This document shows, piece by piece, positions 1-16,920 of a stretch of DNA of 64,000 nt. This DNA comes from Anaeramoeba flamelloides (lineage: Eukaryota; Metamonada; Anaeramoebidae). The position numbers and the translations under genes were made by a program. Where the stretch lies: contig JANTQA010000015.1 in assembly GCA_027625915.1 (NCBI GenBank), positions 7,531,001-7,595,000 of the forward strand. The letters are read 5' to 3'. Position 1 is the stretch's first letter. Each line of letters starts with the position of its first letter. Under the pieces are notes generated by a model, which saw only the letters and a program-made list of their open reading frames with translations, made no database searches and had not been told where the DNA came from.

Positions 1-434
1 AAAAATAAGCAAAAAACAAATTTTAAAATTTAAAAAATACTCAAGCCCAGTAGAGTATCTACTAACAAAAATCCATTTCAAAGAAATAACCAATATAAGC
101 TCGTTCTCGAAAATCGGTTATTTCTTGTCATTTTTTTAGCCTTGACTTCAAAAAAACAATAAATTTATTATTTTTTTTATTTTTTTTTGATCATAAGGTA
201 TTTCATTTATTTATTTTTTTTTCGATTAATTGAATTTAATAATCATTTTTTAGAAATAGAACAGAATTTTAAAAAAAAAAACCAAAAGTCAAAAATGTGA
301 AGTAAAATGTAAATATAAAAAAAATTGATGATATGAAAAACAAAAAAAAAAAAAAATAAAAACAAAAATTTTAAATTAAAAAGAGATAAATAACAATATT
401 TGTAAAATAAAATAAAAAAAAAAAATTTATTAAA
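1..434. other. 3' flank of the formin gene, no gene seen
   Basis: AT-rich sequence downstream of the formin stop codon. The only structure I can point to is a hairpin with a perfect 11-bp stem (81-91 with 116-126) around a 24-nt loop. No open reading frame of note. Confidence 0.5.
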
Positions 435-6381
<5,947 letters not shown>

Positions 6382-7388
6382 GACAAGTGAAAAAGAAAAA
6401 GTCTAATAAATAAAGTAAAAAAAAAATGAAATTATTTTTTTTGCACAAGATTTAAAACGAACAATACTCTTCAAGTTGTTTTTTGTTTTGTGAAAAAATT
6501 TTTTGAGTACTTTTCCCATTCAGTTAGATTTCTTTACTCTTTTTTTGTATTATCAAAATTTTTATTCCTAAAGCTTAAATTTGATTTTGAATCAAAAAAT
6601 TGTTTCAGCGAATTGTTTTTGAGGAAACTATTGGGTTAATGAAGTTATTTTTAAAAAATTTGAAATATTTTCCAAACTCATATTTTACTGTCTAAAAAGA
6701 AATTTTATTTTATCTTGAGAAAAGAATTCCTTAGAATCCATTAGTAATTCAAAAACAAGAGACGAAGTGAATAAGAAAAACACAAAAAGATCGTTGTGCT
6801 TCAAACGATTCATCAAATGTTTGTAGTTAACAGAAAAAACTTGATTAAACTCCATAATAAAAAAATTAATATAGTTGTTTATTAGACAAACACCAGTAAT
6901 CTTAAGCAAGCAATATAGTGTTATATACCAAACGACAATCAAAAAGAAAAAAGGTTTATCATTTAAAAAATAATTGAATCCCAAAAATTTGAAGAATTCT
7001 GTAAGACTCTTTTCAACAAGATCAAGTATTCAAACACAAGTGACTCCAAACAACTGTAAAGACATATCACCCCCAAATACCAAGAAACATAAAACTATTC
7101 AAGAAAATAAACATAAAGACAGAGAGATTGTGTTTTGTGATGTTTTTTTTTTGGTATATGATTATAATAATTTTTTGTATCATGTTTGGAAAATCTGATT
7201 CATAAGAATGTTAGGATATTTTGAAAGTTGTTTACCGTAAGCCGTTTAAGTACCTCTCTACATCATATCAATAGTAGCTAAAAGATCTTGGAAAATATTC
7301 ATTTTTTTATTATTTTTGTTTTCCATGTTGTAAATGTGTTCAAACGAACAAGCCTTTTAACTTCAAAAAAAAAACAAAAAACATCCGA
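6382..7388. promoter_or_regulatory. Divergent intergenic spacer between two FHA genes
   Basis: About 1 kb between the start codons of the FHA-formin (minus) and the FHA-AAA ATPase (plus); it must hold both promoters. Small open frames at 6685-6984 and 6974-7198 have no recognisable product and I treat them as noise. No defined motif can be assigned. Confidence 0.4.
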
Positions 7389-8309
7389 ATGAATTTAAAT
7401 TATACGCAAAAGAATAAAAAAGAGCCAAATACTCCTTACCAACAAAAAAAACAAAACTCAAACAATCTGGATCCAAATAAAACAAGTGTCGAGAACTATT
7501 ATGGGCTTTTGTTTCATCTTTCCCCATACCCATTTCAGCAAAACTTGAGAAAAGTAAATTATCGTATTGGTAGCAACCCAAGGTGTGATATTATTTTAAA
7601 TGACAGCCGCATTTCACAATTATTAGCGATTTTGAAATGTGACATTTCATCAGAGCGTGTCTATTTGGAAGTGCATGGCGATCAAGGCATCCTTAGTTGC
7701 AACTACCGTAAATATTTAAAAGGCGAAAAGGTCGTTTTAACAGAGGGATCTGTGATTATTATTTATGGCGATCAATTGCACTCTTTTCTTTTTGTTACAA
7801 AGAAACACCTCAACTCTTTAATTATGCTCCAAAAAATGCCACGCAATTACGTGCCAAGAGATCAAAACCAGAACAATGTAAATCCAAAAAAACAATTGAA
7901 CAGTTCTTTTCCCATTTCACAAATAAACAAACAAAAAGAAATTCGATACCAACAATATATCGAAACGTTATTTGCAAATTCAAACAAACAAAATTTAACA
8001 AGTTGGGAGAATATAGGTTATCCCATTAATAATTTTATTAGAGAATTTATTCAAAAAAATATTTCCGTTGAATTAAAAAGATGGGAAATAAACAACAAAA
8101 TCAATTTGGGCAATCATAGTAATATTAATTTTAATCAATTATTATTGATTGGCCCATTAGGATCACAATTCCTACAAAAAAAAATTGTAGAATCGGTTGC
8201 AAACGAATTTTCAATGAGGTTAATTACTGTAGATCTTTTTGAATTATTTCCGTTTTTAAATAATTGTCATCAACAATTAATGGAAAAATCAATAAATTTA
8301 TATAAGAAG

Positions 8310-8341
<32 letters not shown>

Positions 8342-11099
8342 GCGACAGCAGCTACAGCAGCAACAACAGAATCCACAGAAAAATCAGCAAAAGAAAATTT
8401 TAATGCAACAAAATCAAAGGAAGAATATGACAGAAAAGAATCAATTTATTCAAAAAAAACCGCAAACAAACAATTTTTTAAATAATCAAAAAAATTTTAA
8501 ATTAGGTGATAGGATTATTTTTATAGGAAAAAACTTTAAAAATTATTCAAGAGATAATTTAATTTCAAAATTATTAAAAGATGGAAATTTTTTAAAGAAA
8601 AGAAATTTTAGCAAACTTAAGAATAAAAATAATAATAATCGTAATAATAATAATAATAATAGCAATAATAATTCATATGATAATAATAAAAATAAAATTG
8701 ATTTTTTCTTAGGGCCAAAACCAGGCTCTACAGGAAAGATTGTTATAATTTTTAAAAACGGTCAAAGTAATGATCAATATATCGGAATACAATTTGATGA
8801 AAATGTTGAATTTGGTGGTAGTGATTTGGGCGGTGTCTGTGATTCAAACTTGGAGCATTCGGGCTACTTTGTCAGAAAATCTGAAATTATTTTAGAAAAT
8901 AGTGTTAGATTTAATGATCCATTTATTCTATTTCAACAATTATTCGATACAATTATTAAAAAACAAAAATCGAATAACATGCATAAAATTAAAAATGAAG
9001 GGAAAAGAAAAATAGAAATAGAAGAAGAAACCGAAACCGAAACAGAAACCGAAATAGAAACAGAAACAGAAACAAAAAACAATGAAAATGAAAAAATAAA
9101 AATAGAAAACACAAATGAAAATGAAAAGGAAATAAAAACTGAAAGTGATCAAGAACTAAAAAATAATAAAGAAATTCCATTATTATTGTTTTTACCAAAA
9201 TTTGATGAATTGACATTATTTAACGGGGAGCTTTTAAAATACTTAACAAATAAAATTGAAGAAATTTCAAAATTAAATAACATTTTTATCATTGGCGGAG
9301 TCGAATTATCAAAACCACATGAGAATAATAATAAAATTAAAAAAACTTTAATCAATAAAATGAATATTTTATATGAAAAAATGAGACAAAATTTATATTC
9401 GGAAAATAATTATTCAATCTTAAATAACAACGATAATCAAAATAATGTGAATGTTAATTCCAATTCAAAATTAAATGATAAATTTAAAAAAAATAATTCA
9501 ATTATGGAACAAAAAGGTATAAATAGAAATAAACAAAAAATAAACAAAAATGGCGAATTAATATATTTTTTATCCTTATTGATCGAAAACCCCATTTGTT
9601 TAAAACCCCCAAAGCCTATACAAAAATGGAAAAAATGGCAACAATGCTCTGAAAATGACCATATTGAATATATCGCTAATAAGAATTTGAAATTAATATT
9701 TCAAATTTGCAAAAAAAACAAGATCCAAATTAATTTTGATTTAAAATTGGAACCATTGTTGTTTAGTTTACAATTATATTCAACAAAAGAAATTGAAGAA
9801 ATATTTAAAAATGCCGTTTTACATCGCAGCGAAAAAAATTATCTGAATTCATCATCATCGACATCTTCGTCTTCGTCTTTGTTGTCTTCTTCTTTATCTT
9901 CGCCTTCATCTTTATCTTCATCTTCATCTTCATCTTCATCTTTATCACTAGGAATGGGAATGGACAAGGTCACGCATTTAGAATTGACCGACTTTGTTTA
10001 TTCTATAAATTTACAACGCAAAATCCAAAAAATTCCAATATTGAATCTCCAAAGAAAGTTGAACCCATTAACTAAAATTGAACAAAATTTTTATGAACAA
10101 ATTAAAATTGAAAAAGAAAATTTCAACGAAACATTTGAAAATATTGGCGGACTGGAAGCTATTAAATCAATCATTAAAGAATTTTTAATCACACCATTAA
10201 AACGCCCCGAATTATTTAAAAAGGGCAATTTAAAAAAAATTTCAAAGGGATTTTTATTTTTTGGCCCCCCTGGAACGGGAAAAACATTAATAACGAAGGC
10301 GATCGCCAACGAGTGTGGTGTTACCTTTTTAAATATCTCACAGGGGATAATAAATTCCAAATGGTATGGGCAATCAGAAAAAAATATCGAGATCATTTTT
10401 TCAATTGCAAAGAAATTGGCGCCTTCAATCATATTTTTAGATGAAGTTGATGCAGTCCTAGATAGAAGGGGCAAAGAACCAAAGGAGCATGAAACTTCAA
10501 GAAAAATTAAGACTTTGTTTATGCAACTTTGGGACGGATTGAAAAATAATAACAACACCAGTGGTGGCAACCGGAATAACAATAGCAACAACAGCAATGA
10601 CGATAAGAATGAATTCGAGCAAAACAACGAACAAATTATAGTCATTGGCGCAACAAATCGCCCGCACGATTTAGACGAAGCAGTTTTGAGAAGATTTACC
10701 AAAAGAATTTTTATTGGTTTACCAGATGAGAGTCAAAGACTGAAAATTTTAAAAATCTTATTAAAGAATTCACAACTGGAAAATAATTTTGATTTTCCCG
10801 AATTAGCTAAAATAACTAAAGGCTATTCTGGTTCAGATTTGAAAAATTTAGTTATAGCTGCTAACTATATTTTAGTCAGAGAGCAATACGAAAAGGATCT
10901 TGATGAAAACTCTTATAATCAAAATGATCAAATTGTTTTAAGAAAATTAACACTTCAAGATTTTAAAAACGCTAAAAAGTCTTCCAGATCTTCAAATAAA
11001 ATCGGTTCACAAGAACTGTCGAATTTATTAGAATGGAATAAAATGTATGGTGGTGGTGTATCAAATAGGGATAAAACTATCCCATTTTATTTGTTTTAA
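7389..11099 (+). CDS. FHA-domain AAA+ ATPase, plant DAA1-like family
   Basis: Single-exon gene of 1236 residues from ATG 7389 to TAA. An N-terminal FHA domain (about 38-136, IGSNPRCD at 60-67) is followed by a degenerate first ATPase core (LLLIGPLGSQ), a poly-Gln tract near 306-325, a conserved middle block (LGDRIIFIG, later STGKIVIIF and DLGGVCDSN), and a C-terminal AAA domain of the Msp1/katanin-like clade: GPPGTGKT near 959-966, IIFLDEVDAV near 1014, ATNRP and LRRF. This order of FHA, dead ATPase core, DLGG block and active AAA is that of the Arabidopsis FHA-AAA proteins. Family members are poorly characterised; unfolding or extracting a protein substrate is the expected activity. Oddities: the usual His of the FHA SxxH motif is Leu, and an Asn-rich insert of about 30 residues interrupts the AAA core between Walker B and sensor 1. 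It is divergent from the FHA-formin. Confidence 0.9.
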
Positions 11100-12966
11100 T
11101 AATAATAATTATATTTGCCTTTTTTTAACATAAAAAAAAAAAAAAAAAAAGAAGCATTATAACAATTTAAATAGATAATAATAATAACCATACCAATTTT
11201 TTTTTTTTTTTTTTTATTTCATTCATTTATAAATTACGAGATTTTCGGCAAAAAGTTTAAAAAAATAATAATTTATAGAAATAAAAAATTGATTTTAAAA
11301 AGAAATTTGACCAATTTAGGGCCCAAATAAAAGAATTTAAGTAACTTATTTTATCATTTTTGCATTTTAAAAAAATTATTTTTTTTGTGATGAATTTTTT
11401 ATTTTGAAAAGGGTTATTATTTCACATTAAAGGTAATTAAAAAATAATATTTTATGATCTTTCTTTTTTTTAACAATTGAATTACTATTTGAAAAACAAG
11501 TTACAAAATTTTCGAATTAATCAATGTTTGTGTTGAATTTTCAACTGATCAAAAATAATTGAAGAATTTGAAGATTTTTTTGTTGAAATATGAAGTTGAA
11601 ATTCTTCATAAAAAAAATAAATGAAAATATTTTTGTTTAGTGAAAAACCCCTCTGAATATTAGTTAGATTATATTTTTTTGAAAGTAAAACCGTGTTTAA
11701 CTTATTTTTGATGAATAATTATTGAATTCATTACCATCACTCCTTTTTTTTTAGAATAAGATGTAAGAAAAAGATAAAAAAGTAAACCAAAATAAAAATA
11801 AAAAATAAGGTCATTATAATCAACAATATTATCAATTACAACCTTTTATATTTTTGGGAACTAACCTTTAAAGAGATTTACCAAACTAAAATAAACCACA
11901 TTTTTGGAAAAATTCAGATTCTCATAAATAATTTGAGTAAAAAAAAATTGTAAAAAATGTACTTTAATTTGAGATTTTTTTGAGATTTTAATCTCCTTGA
12001 GTTTATACATTAAAAGTGTAACTGTAATTAATCTTATATATAAAAAAAAATAAATTTCAAAAATTTAATTTTTTTTATGTTATTTTTATATAATAAATAA
12101 TAATTGTATATTTTAGTAAAATTAAAGTTTTTGCCTTATTTGAGAATTTTCAAAAATCTCAGACTTTGAGAACAACCAACACAATGTTTCATAAATAATC
12201 CCATATTTCAAATAGTGTGTACTATGATATTATCCCCCCCTTTAAATTAGAATGAATATACTTGAAAGAATATTTGGAGCTAGTGTATGAATAATAAAAC
12301 GGATCAATTTTCACTTCATTTTCAATTTTGAGATTCAAAATTCTTTATTTTGTTTTTTCAATTTCAATTCTTACTTTAAATAAAATATAAAATTACTAAT
12401 GTATAAGCAAAATGGGAAAAAAAAATAAACGGGGAGCAAGTCAATCTCAATCTATTCCCCAAAATATCTTATTTTGTAAATATATAAATTAAAATGATGT
12501 TAAAATGGATCCTATTTATTATTCATATAACAGTATCAAATATTTAATTTAAGATGTGGGAAATTGAATTTTAATAATTGTGAAGTTATCAGCCCAGTAG
12601 AAAGAAAATTGAGGAGAATTAAAAAGATAAGGTTTATAAAGCACTCTGCTATATCATTTTTATAGTTATCGTTCTCGTTCTTTTTAATAAAAACCTCAAA
12701 TAATTCTTTTTATGAATACTTGTAAAAAAAATAAATTATTTTTTTTTTATTGTACTTTAAGTAAGGAGTTAGATTTCCTCTTGTTTGCACGAATTCCTAA
12801 ACTTTAAATTCGAAATCGTATAAAAGATTCAAACATATTTTTATTATCTACTAGAGCTAATAAAGATATTGAATCTTGTTTATTAATAATTTTAAAAATA
12901 TTATTATTATTTAAATTAAGTGAAAAATTATTTTTTTCTAATTCAGAAATCCAGATTTAACGATTA

Positions 12967-13067
12967 TTTTCCTAGACTGGGCAGTCGTTAGTTATTCCAG
13001 GATTCAAAAGAATAGAGTAAAATCAAAGATTTTACGCAATTCTTTTGAATCCGGGAAAATCTAGACA
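12967..13067. repeat. Fold-back element, CCAGRATTCAAAAGAAT core
   Basis: Near-perfect palindrome with arms at about 12994-13024 and 13028-13058 and a very short loop. The same core (TTCAAAAGAATWGAGTAAAA) recurs in the fold-backs near 26150, 26340, 37665, 44705 and 57500, which defines a family. Confidence 0.75.
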
Positions 13068-13529
13068 TGATCACAGAGAAAATGATCCAAATCTTCAATT
13101 ATATTCAAATTCTTTATTTATTTTACACAATTGACAAAATTGTGATTTATTTTTGTTCATAAAATAAGAATATCTATTAAGATAATTTGTATAATTTCTT
13201 AACTTTAGAATAAAAATTGAACCCTTCCATTTTAAATATTTTTGCTGTTTGTTAATATTTCCCTGTATCAAAATTATTTTCAAATAATTTTGTATTTTCC
13301 AACTTGGATTATTTTTTAATTGATTAATTCGGTAAACTTCTAGTTTAGATTCTAATTCTTTTTAAATTTCGAGCTTTCCAATTAATGTTTTCTGTTTCTT
13401 TTTCTCTGAAGGGAAGAAGATTTATTAATTTATCAAATCCCAAAAATTTTACTTTTTGAATTAATTTAAATTTTCTTTTGTAAATTGTGATTCTTGCCAA
13501 AAAAAAATTAGATTATTTTTTATTTCAAT

Positions 13530-13850
13530 GATAAAACTCAACTCATTTCTGGTTTAAATTTGATTTTTAATAGAATCACATCAATGATTTTCAAAATTTA
13601 ATAATGAATAAATTGATTTTTTAAAATTATTTTAAAAGAATTTAATATTTTTCAAAAAAATAAATATTTGAGGGTTTTTCTTTTTGAGATTTTGTTTTTA
13701 TTCATCTTTTTCTCAATCAAAATGTTTTTGTGTTTATTTTTTTGTTTGGAAATTAATATGTTTGAAATGTTTAACAAAGATTCGATATTTTTTTTTATTA
13801 AAGAGAGTTTTGATAACAAATAAATAATTCTTTTAATGATTCCATGGAAC
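13530..13850. repeat. Dispersed repeat, copy 1 of 2
   Basis: Roughly 320 bp that recur in the same orientation at about 16300-16615, with blocks such as TTTAAATTTGATTTTTAATAG and AAATATTTGA shared in the same order. Non-coding; function and class unknown. Confidence 0.7.
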
Positions 13851-14485
13851 CAGACTAACTGTTGAGAGAAAAATGTAGGATATGTAAAATATTTGGACAG
13901 CATTTTTAATTGGAGACATTACTGAAAATGATTTTAAATTTTAATCGTTTGTGAAATACCTAAAGAAAATAACAATAATCTACTTATTAGAATAAGAATT
14001 AATGTAATTCTACTTTTTCAAAACCTTATCTCTTATAATCTAAAGCAAGTTTAAAAATTACCATTTTCAAGAATTAATAGTAAACTTTACTACAACTTGG
14101 ATTGGGTATATTATTAAATTCCAAATTTGGTCAAATTTCAAAATTGGACAAATTGAACTTTTTCATATTTTTGAAGAGTTTCTTGATTATTATCATTGGT
14201 ATGAAAGTTTTTAATGCTTTTTAATTCTTGTGGGAGTCAAAAGCAAATCGATTTTTTTGTGATTGGTAGTATTTTATTACGAAATTGTAGAAAATCCAAA
14301 ATTTTGAAATCATCAATAATAAATTTTTTTAAAAATTTGTTCGAATTTCCAATTTTAACAAACAAAGTTAAGTGTAATTTTTTTGCGATTAAAACAAGTT
14401 ACAAAAGTCTAATTGGTCAGTTAATAATTTTTTTTTTTCAAAACTCTTGCCAAAATTTTCTAGTATACCATTCAAACACCAAAAA

Positions 14486-14542
14486 CCTACTCTAACCTAC
14501 CCTAACCTACCCTAACATACCTTAACATACCCTAGCCTACCC
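14486..14542. repeat. Telomere-like decamer array
   Basis: Nearly six tandem units of 10 bp with consensus CCTACCCTAA (TTAGGGTAGG on the other strand), with point changes that grow towards the right end. It sits in the middle of the window, so it is not a chromosome end here. Confidence 0.8.
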
Positions 14543-15067
14543 GTAAAGATGTTTTTAAATACATACAGTCAATATATTTAAATGTCATTAACTTTTTTGA
14601 AAAAAATGAGAATTTGACCAATTTTGAAATTTAATAATTTTCCCCTTGGATTATTGTTAAAATAGAATGATCTACTTTAGTTATCAACCATTCAAAGAGT
14701 ATTCTACACACACCACAGATTAATGAACTTTTAACACATTTAAACCTGGATTTATATAAAATTCACTTAGTTATCAATAGGATTTGATTTTCAATTTTAC
14801 TAATGTTCCCAATTAAAAATGGTTTCTAACAATTTTTCTGTGTAAAACATTTTTCTCTCAAAAACAAAATAATTTTTAATACAATTCGAATAATACTCGA
14901 AAAGGTACTTTAACAAGTACAAAATATTGATAAAAATTGATCCCTTTGGAATAATTTTGATATTAAGAGGCAAAATTAAAAATATTTGTGATTCTAAATA
15001 TTCCAAAAATGGAATCATTTTAGTAACTCTGATCATTTTTTTGTTTTTTGTTTTTAATTTTTCTTCA

Positions 15068-15478
15068 ATGAAGTAACATTTTATCACCAAATACAAAACA
15101 AAAATTGTTTTTGAATTCCTTTTCAAATTTTTCTTACCTTTATGCTTTTTACTTTGGTTGTTTATCAAATGTGTGTTTTTTTTTTTTTTTATTAACAAAG
15201 GATCGAAATTTGTGCATTTTCAGGATACAAGATCAGACCAGGTAGAGGAGTCCGATTTGTAAGAATGGATGGAAAAGTAAGTTTTGCTCTTTTTTATTTT
15301 TTTTGCTTTTTTTTTCTTCTTTTTTTTTGCCTTACAGTTTCTTGTTTTTAAAAACAATTTTTGATTTCTTCTGAAAAAAGATTTACATCCGAAAAAACAA
15401 AACTTTGTAAAAACTAAAGCTCATTAAAATTCCTAAATGAACACCGAGTGTCCATTTTTTTCTTGTTTAAATTTAACA

Positions 15479-15509
<31 letters not shown>

Positions 15510-15973
15510 CAAAAAAAAAATAAAAACTATAAAAAACATAAAAGCCATTTTTGTTTGCAAACAAAAAATGCTTTTCTAGGTTTTCACATAAAAGAAACCC
15601 AAGAAAGATCAGATGGACACAATTTTATCGAAAGGCCCACAGAAAAAACAAAAGCGCTCTCTTAAAAAAAAAGAAAACACGTCGAATTGTCAAAAAGGAA
15701 CGTGGCATTGTTGGAGCATCCTTAGATCTGATCAACGCCAGAAGACAACAACAAAAGGAAATGAAAACAGCAACTCTCCGTGAACAAGCAATCAAGGAAC
15801 TCAAGGAAAGGAAAAGAACAAAGGCCTTAAGAAGAAAAAAAGAACGTGAAGAAAGAAGAAAGAAAAAGAAAACCACAGAAAAGAAAGACAAAAAAAGAAC
15901 CCAAAGAGAACAAAACAAGAAATCTAAAAACAAATTCAATACCAAACAAAAAAATATTGGGCGTAAATACTAA
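15068..15973 (+). CDS. RPL24: 60S ribosomal protein eL24 (three exons)
   Basis: Exons 15068-15072, 15201-15276 and 15545-15973 give 169 residues. The first exon contributes only ATGAA; splicing (phase 2) yields [18 protein letters not shown], matching the eL24 N-terminus (CxFSGxxIxPGxG). Exon 2 ends at MDGK in phase 0, and exon 3 resumes with PFLFANKKC and then [11 protein letters not shown], with the same residue count as animal and yeast eL24 between those blocks. The C-terminal 60 residues are almost all Lys, Arg and Glu, as usual for this protein. eL24 lies at the subunit interface of the large ribosomal subunit. Intron 1 is 128 bp with donor GTAACA; intron 2 is 268 bp with donor GTAAGT and an acceptor (ATAAAAG) preceded by purines. 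Assignment is firm; the tiny first exon is inferred from phase and homology. Confidence 0.9.
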
Positions 15974-16299
15974 ATCAAAAACACTCTTGTTTTCGATTTA
16001 TAAATTATTTTGCGCTTTACTAAAAAGAATTTGGTAACTCCCATTCTTCAAGAACTTTTGTTCTTCAATTTATCTTGAATTTTTTGAAAAATTAAAAAGA
16101 AAATAAGAGTGATTCGATAAGATAAGATTTTTTTTGCTTTCCATTATCAATCATTTTTTATCCGATATATATATATATATTTTAACATTTTTATCCATAT
16201 TTTGTTTGCAATTAATTGACTTCAGAGTTTACATTTTGATTCTTTTTTTTAAAAGAAGCACCCAAAAATAATTCTATGTTATGATTCCATGAAATGAAA

Positions 16300-16615
16300 T
16301 CATTCTTTTTTTAATTCAATCAAAGTCTCAACTTATTTCTTGTTTAAATTTGATTTTTAATAGAACCCCATCAATGATTCTCAAAATTTATAAATTAATC
16401 AATCGATTTTTTAAAATTATTTTTAAAGAATTTAATATTTTTAAAAAAAATAAATATTTGAAGGTTTTTCTTCTTGAGATTTTGGTTACAATCATCTTTT
16501 CGTCAATAATGGTGTTTTTTTGTTTATTTCTCGTTTGAAAATTATTTTACTTTGAAATGTACTTAAAAGAATCTTTTTTTTTTTTAAGAGAGTTTGTGTA
16601 ACAAATAATTAGAGG
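16300..16615. repeat. Dispersed repeat, copy 2 of 2
   Basis: Direct-orientation partner of 13530-13850. It abuts the start of a partial copy of the 1.25-kb element. Confidence 0.7.
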
Positions 16616-16920
16616 TTTTGATGATAACATATATTATCATGATAATTAACAATTAATTTGCGATAATATCAAAAAAATCGTGATTAGTCCTTCTTTATCA
16701 CGAAAAATCATAAAATCTCGATAAAATATTTTTTTGAAAATAACCTCAAAAATAATCCCTTGACTTTAAAAAAGTATTGAGACTTTTACAATGCTTTTCC
16801 TTTTTAAAAATGTCAGAAAGTGTTTGAAAGGGCTGCGTTTTCTCTTCAAGTGTTTGAAAGTTGTGAAAGACAAAACACTTTTATAAAGGGAATGAGGATG
16901 TTGGTAGTGTAAAACAAATG
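16615..16920. repeat. Partial copy of the 1.25-kb TTTGATGATA element
   Basis: Begins with TTTGATGATAACATATATT and follows the left 300 bp of the element at 38637-39885, including GATTAGTCC, CTTTATCAYGAAAAA, TTGAGACTTTTACAA and AAGTGTTTGAA blocks in order; the remainder is absent. Confidence 0.65.

Larger units (their letters stand above)
11100..15067. other. Intergenic region, repeats only
   Basis: About 4 kb of AT-rich DNA between the AAA ATPase and eL24. It contains a small fold-back (12967-13067), one copy of a 320-bp direct repeat (13530-13850) and a telomere-like decamer array (14486-14542). Open frames at 13095-13283, 13652-13903 and 14214-14495 have no family resemblance and are not called. 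Confidence 0.6.

Noticed and set aside
6685-7198. Two short frames in the spacer between the FHA genes
   Set aside because: Overlapping frames on both strands, no homology, composition like the surrounding AT-rich DNA.
8940-9216. Minus-strand Phe-rich frames
   Set aside because: Complement of the Glu-Thr repeat region of the AAA ATPase gene.
10091-10702. A 203-residue minus-strand frame
   Set aside because: Lies opposite the conserved AAA core, which is clearly coded on the plus strand.
13652-13903. An 83-residue minus-strand frame
   Set aside because: Falls partly in a duplicated non-coding repeat whose other copy does not keep the frame.
14486-14542. CRISPR-like or minisatellite array
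   Set aside because: Units are contiguous 10-mers without spacers; telomere-like repeat is the better description.
15625-15945. Minus-strand frame opposite eL24 exon 3
   Set aside because: Complement of the Lys/Arg-rich tail; no homology.
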